A DNA stretch of 5,190 bases from M0108 sp937862735 (GTDB lineage: Bacteria > Pseudomonadota > Gammaproteobacteria > Chromatiales > Chromatiaceae): positions 1 to 5,190 of the forward strand of contig CALMDH010000324.1 of assembly GCA_937862735.1 (NCBI GenBank), read 5' to 3'. Made by a program: the position numbers and the translations under genes. How positions within the stretch are numbered: the first letter of the stretch is position 1; the number at the start of each line of letters is the position of its first letter. Of this stretch, positions 1 to 4,139 are shown in pieces. The notes beneath the pieces were generated by a model. That model had not been told where the DNA came from. It worked only from the letters and a program-made list of their open reading frames with translations, and did no database searches.

Positions 1-9
1 AAGGGAAAT

Positions 10-60
10 TTACTTGCTTAGCTGCTTGTTAAGCAAGTACAACCTGAATAGTTACTTACA
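10..60 (+). promoter_or_regulatory. AT-rich promoter/operator-like region of the antitoxin gene
   Basis: This 60-bp leader is about 35% GC, far below the rest of the window. It carries a perfect inverted repeat with 10-bp arms, TACTTGCTTA at 11-20 and TAAGCAAGTA at 30-39, separated by 9 bp. A possible sigma-70 promoter is TTGCTT at 14-19 with TACAAC at 38-43 and an 18-bp spacer, so the repeat arms would overlap both promoter boxes. Phd/YefM-type antitoxins are known to repress their own operon by binding palindromes over the promoter, and this layout fits that. The promoter boxes are weak matches and the operator role is inferred. The repeat could instead belong to an unseen upstream gene, although no T-tract follows it to suggest a terminator. 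Confidence 0.45.
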
Positions 61-324
61 GTGAATGTCCATGAAGCCAAGACCCATTTCTCCCGCTTGC
101 TGGAGCAAGCCCATGCTGGACAGGAGATCATCCTGGCCAAGGCAGGTAAACCCTATGCCCGGCTGGTCCCGCTAGCGCCGAGCCCGGGGCGCCGTCAACC
201 CGGCCGTATTACGGGTCGTTTGAGCGATGCGTTTTTCGAGCCCCTCCCCGAGGAGGCACTAGCCGATTGGGAGGAGGGCGTATGCGATTGCTGCTCGATA
301 CCCACAGCTTCCTTTGGAGAGTGA
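61..324 (+). CDS. Phd/YefM-family type II antitoxin
   Basis: This 87-residue protein is a DNA-binding antitoxin of the Phd/YefM superfamily. It would bind and neutralise a PIN-domain (VapC) toxin and repress its own promoter. The N-terminal half is diagnostic: VHEAKTHFSRLLEQ, then AGQEIILAKAGKPYARLVPL, the usual helix-strand DNA-binding and dimerisation module. The C-terminal part (about residues 45-70, rich in acidic residues, ending PEEALADWEE) is the usual toxin-binding tail. Two things are odd. GTG at 61 is the only usable start, because TAG lies in frame at 49-51 and the codons between are TTA, CTT and ACA; no Shine-Dalgarno sequence precedes it. The protein also runs about 13 residues past the point where relatives normally stop, because TGC at 283-285 replaces what would be a TGA overlapping the toxin ATG. 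The partner toxin is broken, so this is probably an orphan antitoxin. The family call is firm; present function is uncertain. Confidence 0.85.
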   Translation: MNVHEAKTHFSRLLEQAHAGQEIILAKAGKPYARLVPLAPSPGRRQPGRITGRLSDAFFEPLPEEALADWEEGVCDCCSIPTASFGE

Positions 325-432
325 CTGACGATCTCCGCCTGCCCGCTAGCGCCCGTGATGCCATCGGGGATGATGGCAAATGCCATCTATGTCAGTTCCG
401 CAAGCGCCCGGGAGATGGCCACCAATTTTTAG
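282..432 (+). pseudogene. Truncated, frameshifted vapC-like PIN-domain toxin gene
   Basis: This is the remnant of a type II toxin of the VapC/PIN ribonuclease family. ATG at 282 is preceded by GGAGGAGGG at 270-278, and the protein begins MRLLLDTHSFLWRVTDDLRL, the classic PIN start with the first metal-binding Asp at residue 6. The frame is lost at about 375. Removing one G at 375-376 restores the family pattern: the sequence then reads AIGDDANAIYVSSASAREMATNF up to TAG at 430-432, including the second conserved acidic residue (the Glu of REMAT). The remaining 80 or so residues of a normal protein of about 130, with the later catalytic Asp residues, are absent; the DNA that follows is the 3' end of ackA on the other strand. 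Read literally, the frame from 282 runs into antisense ackA and stops at 497, giving a 71-residue nonsense product. The single-base shift could be a sequencing error, but the missing C-terminus could not. No toxin activity is expected. Confidence 0.85.
359..387. repeat. Three heptamer units in alternating orientation
   Basis: TGCCATC at 359-365, GATGGCA at 372-378 and TGCCATC at 381-387 are perfect 7-bp units, the middle one inverted relative to the other two. The first and second could form a hairpin with a 6-nt loop. The second and third form a near-perfect 16-bp palindrome with an AA centre. The inferred frameshift of the toxin remnant falls inside the middle unit. On the ackA strand the structure lies about 50-80 nt after the stop codon, but no T-run follows it, so it is not a canonical terminator. 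Confidence 0.6.
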
Positions 433-435
433 CAC

Positions 436-1638
436 CTAACCGCCCACGGCCTCCAGGGTCTGGCGGGCGATCTCCAACTCCTCGTTGGTCGGGATGACCA
501 GCACCGCCACCGGGCTCTCCGGCCGGCTGACCCGGCGCTCGCCCTGAGCGCGGGCCTGATTGGCCTCCGCGTCCAGCCGGAGGCCCATCCCCTCCAGGCC
601 GGCGCAGGTGCGGGCCCGCACCACCGCGTCGTTCTCGCCAATGCCGCCGGTGAAGACCAGGGCGTCCAGACGGCCCAGTTCCACCCAGTAGGCGCCCAGG
701 TACTTGCGCAGGCGGTGGCAGAAGACGTCCAGCGCTAGGGCGGCGGCGGGGTCACCCTGGTCGATGCGGCGATGGATCTCGCGCATGTCGTTGACGCCGC
801 ACAGGCCGAGCAGGCCGCTGCGGCGGTTCAGAAGGTCGTCCAGGGCCGGGATGTCCATGCCCAGGTTATTGGCCAGATAGAAGTGGATGGCGGGATCCAG
901 GTCGCCGCAACGCGTGCCCATCACCAGGCCCTCCAGGGGCGTCAGGCCCATGGAGGTGTCGATGCTCTCGCCGCCGCGCACCGCCGTGGCGCTGGCACCA
1001 TTGCCCAGGTGCAGGGTGATCAGGTTGCAATCCTGGGGGTCCTGGCCCAGCAGGGCGGCGGCGCGGCGGCTGACATAGGCATGGGAGGTGCCGTGAAAGC
1101 CATAGCGCCGCACCCGGTGGGCCCGGTACAGGTCCTCTGGCAGGGCATAGCGGTAGGCCGCCGGGGGCATGGTCTGGTGGAAGGCGGTATCGAAGACCGC
1201 CACCTGGGGCACCCCGGGGAAGAGATTCAGGGCGACCTCGATGCCCGCCAGATTGGCCGGATTGTGCAGGGGCGCCAGGGGGATCATGTCGCGGATGACG
1301 GCCATCACCGCCGCGTCGATCCGGATCGGCCGGTGGAAGGCCTCCCCCCCATGCACCACCCGATGACCCACGGCGGTCAGATCCCCCTCCCCCGCCAGCA
1401 CCCCGGAGGCGTGCAACTGGGCAACGATGTGCTCCAGACCCGCACCGTGATTGGCGATGGCCTGGTTGAGGGTGAAGCTTTGCGCTTCCCCACCCGGATC
1501 ACGCCAGCGGCCGGTGAACTCGCCCCGCGGCTCGCCGATACGGTTCACCGCCCCCGCCGCCAGGACCCGCCAGTCGGTGGTGAGAAAGAGCTGATATTTG
1601 ATGGATGAACTGCCGGAGTTCAGGACCAGGACCTTCAT
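436..1638 (-). CDS. ackA: Acetate kinase
   Basis: This 400-residue cytoplasmic enzyme interconverts acetyl phosphate + ADP and acetate + ATP, the substrate-level phosphorylation step of the Pta-AckA pathway. It is a full-length member of the acetate and sugar kinase/Hsc70/actin (ASKHA) fold. Visible family signatures are VLNSGSSSIKY at residues 5-15, GHRVVHGGE at 91-99 (acetate-binding Arg93), VFDTAFH at 148-154 (catalytic Asp150), YGFHGTSH at 179-186 (His182), LHLGNGAS at 209-216, MGTRCGDLDP at 240-249 (Arg243), FTGGIGEN at 329-336 and TNEELEIAR at 384-392 near the C-terminus. The start is well supported: TAAGGA at 1645-1650 lies 6 nt before the ATG. It is the second gene of the operon, 47 bp after pta, so it is probably co-transcribed. 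Its stop lies only 3 bp from the end of the convergent toxin remnant, and no intrinsic terminator is visible after it. No key residue appears to be missing. Confidence 0.97.
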   Translation of the reverse strand: MKVLVLNSGSSSIKYQLFLTTDWRVLAAGAVNRIGEPRGEFTGRWRDPGGEAQSFTLNQAIANHGAGLEHIVAQLHASGVLAGEGDLTAVGHRVVHGGEAFHRPIRIDAAVMAVIRDMIPLAPLHNPANLAGIEVALNLFPGVPQVAVFDTAFHQTMPPAAYRYALPEDLYRAHRVRRYGFHGTSHAYVSRRAAALLGQDPQDCNLITLHLGNGASATAVRGGESIDTSMGLTPLEGLVMGTRCGDLDPAIHFYLANNLGMDIPALDDLLNRRSGLLGLCGVNDMREIHRRIDQGDPAAALALDVFCHRLRKYLGAYWVELGRLDALVFTGGIGENDAVVRARTCAGLEGMGLRLDAEANQARAQGERRVSRPESPVAVLVIPTNEELEIARQTLEAVGG

Positions 1639-1644
1639 GGCAAA

Positions 1645-1650
1645 TCCTTA
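1645..1650 (-). promoter_or_regulatory. Ribosome binding site of ackA
   Basis: TAAGGA on the - strand ends 6 nt before the ackA ATG. It fixes the start codon and shows that ackA has its own translation signal rather than depending on coupling to pta. Confidence 0.7.
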
Positions 1651-1685
1651 TTTTCCCAATCAATTAGAAGCAATCAGAAGGGGTG

Positions 1686-3770
1686 TCAGACGGTGGTCTG
1701 GGCCTGAATGGCGGTGATGACCACGGTGTTGACGATGTCGGCCACCAGGCAGCCACGGCTCAGGTCGTTCACCGGCTTGTTGAGGCCTTGCAGGACCGGG
1801 CCGATGGCGATGGCATCGGCGCTGCGCTGCACCGCCTTGTAGGTGTTGTTGCCAGTGTTGAGGTCGGGGAAGATGAACACCGTCGCCTGGCCCGCCACCT
1901 GGCTGCCGGGCATCTTGGCGCGGGCGACCTCCAGGTCCACGGCGGCGTCGTACTGGATCGGCCCCTCCAGCTTGAGATCGGGGCGGCGGGCATGGGCGAT
2001 GCGCGTCGCCTCCCGGACCTTTTCCACGTCCGCGCCCTTGCCGGACTCGCCGGTGGAATAGGAGAGCATGGCCACTCGCGGCTCGATGCCGAAGGCCGCG
2101 GCGGTGGCGGCGGAAGAGATGGCGATGTCGGCCAGTTCCTCGGCGTCGGGGTTGGGGTTGACGGCGCAGTCGCCATAGACCAGCACCCGATCGGCCAGGC
2201 ACATGAAGAAGACGCTGGAGACGATCCGCACCCCGTGCTGGGTCTTGATGATCTCGAAGGCGGGGCGGATGGTGTGCTGGGTGGTGTGGACCGCGCCGGA
2301 GACCATGCCGTCGGCGTCGCCGTGATAGACCATGGCGGTGCCGAAGTAGCTGACGTCCTGCATCAGGTCGAAGGCCAGCTGCTCCGAGATCCCTTTGTGC
2401 CGGCGCAGTTCAAAGTAGGTCCGCCCGTAGCGCTCCCGCTCCGGGGCAGTGACGGGGTCGAGGATGCGAATGCCGTTGAGCTTGAGGCCCAGTTCCCGCA
2501 CCCGGCGGCCGATCTTGTCCGGGTCGCCGAGCAGGGTGAGATCGACCACGTCGCGCAGGACCAGGATCTCGGCGGCGCGCAGGATGCGCTCCTCCTCCCC
2601 TTCCGGCAGGACGATGTGGCGGCGCTGGGTCTTGGCGCGACGGAAGAGCTCATACTCGAACATCAGGGGGGTGCGCCGCTCCAGGTGCCGCTCCGGGGGC
2701 CGCTGGGGCATCTCGTTCATGACATTGGTCTCGAAGAGGCCGATGGCGGCGGCAATCTTGCGATGGTCCGTGGGCAGGATACTGGCGTGGACCTTGGTCA
2801 GGTCCATCACCGTGCGGTAGGTGTCGGTGTCCACGCTAAGAATGGGCACCTTGGCGCGGCGCAGGCCCCCCATGAGCTTGCGCAGATTCTCCCCCATGTC
2901 CAGGCCGCCGGTGAGGAGCAGACCGGCCACCCGGGGGAAGGTGGTGGAGGCGTCCGCCACCAGGCTGGCGAGGATGATGTCGGAACGGTCCCCCGGAGTG
3001 ATGATGAGCGAGCCATCCTCCAGGTGGTTGAGAAAGTCGGGGACCTGCATGGCGGCGATCTTATAGTGCGACACCACCTGATTAAGGGCATCCGTGTCGC
3101 CATAGAGGGGCTGCGCCCCCAGGGTGCGGGCGATCTCGCCGATGGTGGGCTGGCCCAGCAAGGGATGTTCGGGGAGGACGTAGACCGAGGAATCGGGCAA
3201 GGCGGCACGCACCCGCGCACGCAAAGAAATCGCCTGTTCCGCCGCCACCCCATTGATCACCGTCGCCCAGACCTCGCTGCCGCGGTCCTGCAGGGACTCC
3301 TGGGCGAGACGCACGGCATCGAGGATCTCCTCGGGATCCTGCTTGAAGCCCTTCACCACGACGATCAGCAGACAGCCCAGGTTGTTGGCCAGATCGGCGT
3401 TGAAGTCGAACTCCAGGGAGGGGACCAGGCCGTCATAGTCCGTGCCGGCGCACACCACCAGGTCGCACTTTTCCTCCAGGGCCTTGAACTTGGCAAGGAT
3501 CCGTTTGATCAGTTCCTCGTACTGGCCACTGCCGAGCAGGTGCTTGGCCTCATCGGCGGTGCAGCCATAGAGCATCTCGGGGGCGAAGGGCAGGTTGTAG
3601 CGCTGGCGCATGAGGGCGATCTGCGCATCGTCCTGGGACGAACTCTGGACGATGGTGCGGAAGAAACCGATCTTGCGGTTGATGGCGGAGAGCATTTCCA
3701 TCAGGCCCAAGGCCACGACGGACTTACCCGTGCCGACACCGGCACCGGCGACATAAAGACTGATCTGCAT
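1686..3770 (-). CDS. pta: Phosphate acetyltransferase (long, three-domain form)
   Basis: This 694-residue cytoplasmic enzyme catalyses acetyl-CoA + phosphate to acetyl phosphate + CoA, and the reverse. It is the long form, as in E. coli (about 714 residues). Residues 1-200 are a P-loop/dethiobiotin synthetase-like domain with a Walker A-type motif, AGVGTGKS, at 10-17. Residues about 205-325 are the DRTGG domain (LLTGGLDMG at 285-293). Residues about 368-690 are the catalytic PTA_PTB domain, with HIVLPEGEEERILRAAE at 385-401, HGDADGMVSGAVHTT at 483-497, YSTGESGKG at 571-579, GPIQYDAAVD at 603-612, FPDLNTGNNTYK at 634-645 and GPVLQGLNKPVNDLSRG at 657-673. I chose the ATG at 3768-3770 because AAGGA at 3778-3782 sits 7 nt before it and family homology begins there. 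An upstream in-frame ATG at 3827 would add 19 residues with no family character. It is the first gene of the pta-ackA operon, the reverse of the ackA-pta order in E. coli. Confidence 0.97.
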   Translation of the reverse strand: MQISLYVAGAGVGTGKSVVALGLMEMLSAINRKIGFFRTIVQSSSQDDAQIALMRQRYNLPFAPEMLYGCTADEAKHLLGSGQYEELIKRILAKFKALEEKCDLVVCAGTDYDGLVPSLEFDFNADLANNLGCLLIVVVKGFKQDPEEILDAVRLAQESLQDRGSEVWATVINGVAAEQAISLRARVRAALPDSSVYVLPEHPLLGQPTIGEIARTLGAQPLYGDTDALNQVVSHYKIAAMQVPDFLNHLEDGSLIITPGDRSDIILASLVADASTTFPRVAGLLLTGGLDMGENLRKLMGGLRRAKVPILSVDTDTYRTVMDLTKVHASILPTDHRKIAAAIGLFETNVMNEMPQRPPERHLERRTPLMFEYELFRRAKTQRRHIVLPEGEEERILRAAEILVLRDVVDLTLLGDPDKIGRRVRELGLKLNGIRILDPVTAPERERYGRTYFELRRHKGISEQLAFDLMQDVSYFGTAMVYHGDADGMVSGAVHTTQHTIRPAFEIIKTQHGVRIVSSVFFMCLADRVLVYGDCAVNPNPDAEELADIAISSAATAAAFGIEPRVAMLSYSTGESGKGADVEKVREATRIAHARRPDLKLEGPIQYDAAVDLEVARAKMPGSQVAGQATVFIFPDLNTGNNTYKAVQRSADAIAIGPVLQGLNKPVNDLSRGCLVADIVNTVVITAIQAQTTV

Positions 3771-3777
3771 CGAAAAT

Positions 3778-3782
3778 TCCTT
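3778..3782 (-). promoter_or_regulatory. Ribosome binding site of pta
   Basis: AAGGA on the - strand sits 7 nt before ATG 3768-3770. It decides the start against the in-frame ATG 57 bp upstream at 3825-3827, which lies inside the leader dyad. Confidence 0.7.
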
Positions 3783-3825
3783 GGAGTACCACTTTCGGCC
3801 CGCGGGGGACCGGCACGGGAAGGGC

Positions 3826-3840
3826 ACACCGGACCGGTGT
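3826..3840. repeat. Perfect 15-bp dyad in the pta leader
   Basis: ACACCGG at 3826-3832 and CCGGTGT at 3834-3840 are perfect inverted arms around a single central base. The near edge lies 56 bp upstream of the pta ATG. A one-base loop cannot form a stable RNA hairpin, so a binding site for a dimeric regulator is the more natural reading. No specific regulator can be named from the sequence. Confidence 0.5.
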
Positions 3841-4015
3841 CACGGCGATGTCATAACGCAAGGATGCCGTGAAAACATGACGCTTTGCTGACGTCGCCAG
3901 CGTCTGCTAACTCCAGGCCTCATCGGTGGCGGTTGTGACGCACTCAGGATTCAACAAGGCGACATCCGCCGGGCGGGGTCACGGTGACAGTACTCCACCA
4001 TAGCCTGAAATGCTG

Positions 4016-4092
4016 CGGCGCACAAATCCGTTTTGCGCCGGCTGCCCCTCCCCCGCAGCCAAATGGCCTGACACCGCCGCCCGGCTGGGCGG
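4016..4092. repeat. Run of three short GC-rich hairpins
   Basis: Three potential stem-loops lie close together: 4016-4040 (7-bp arms CGGCGCA/TGCGCCG), 4040-4060 (GGCTGC/GCAGCC, 9-nt loop) and 4077-4092 (CCGCCC/GGGCGG, 4-nt loop). They start 47 bp after the stop codon of the thioredoxin-like gene, so they would lie in its 3' untranslated RNA. None is followed by a T-run on either strand, so they are not standard intrinsic terminators. They could stabilise the mRNA 3' end or help Rho-dependent termination. In DNA this GC-rich, some such pairing is expected by chance. Confidence 0.4.
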
Positions 4093-4139
4093 ACCTCATG
4101 ACCCCGGGACTCTGGACTTGGGTGCGCTATAGTGGGAGG

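Larger units (their letters stand above)
3771..4139. other. Noncoding region between the thioredoxin-like gene and pta
   Basis: This 369-bp stretch separates the end of the thioredoxin-like gene from the start of pta, both on the - strand. I see no credible gene in it. It should hold the pta-ackA promoter and the 3' end of the upstream transcript, but I cannot point to a convincing -35/-10 pair, a sigma-54 pair, or an FNR or CRP site for pta. It is rich in inverted repeats: a 15-bp dyad at 3826-3840; CACGGC/GCCGTG at 3841-3846 and 3866-3871; GACGCT/AGCGTC at 3879-3884 and 3899-3904; GTCACGGTGAC at 3978-3988; and three hairpins between 4016 and 4092. Confidence 0.6.

Noticed and set aside
380..438. 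Intrinsic terminator for ackA
   Set aside because: The inverted heptamers downstream lack a following T-run on the - strand, and the AAAAATT near the stop is not preceded by a stem.
772..1608. A 278-codon open frame on the + strand opposite ackA
   Set aside because: Low-complexity composition and complete overlap with a well-supported acetate kinase; it is a codon-bias shadow.
1683..3872. A 729-codon open frame on the + strand opposite pta
   Set aside because: It mirrors pta almost exactly. Its predicted protein is dominated by Gly, Asp, His, Val and Ala with no recognisable domain, as expected from the complement of GC-rich codons. The opposite strand carries an unmistakable full-length Pta.
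3927..3950. Half-site resembling a CRP box (TGTGA in GGTTGTGACGCACTC)
   Set aside because: The second half-site TCACA is missing at the required spacing.
4106..4139. Possible + strand promoter (GGGACT, 16 bp, TATAGT) followed by GGGAGG
   Set aside because: The -10 box is good but the -35 box is poor. No plausible gene follows on that strand, and the GGGAGG has no start codon at a workable distance. An antisense transcript remains possible but unsupported.
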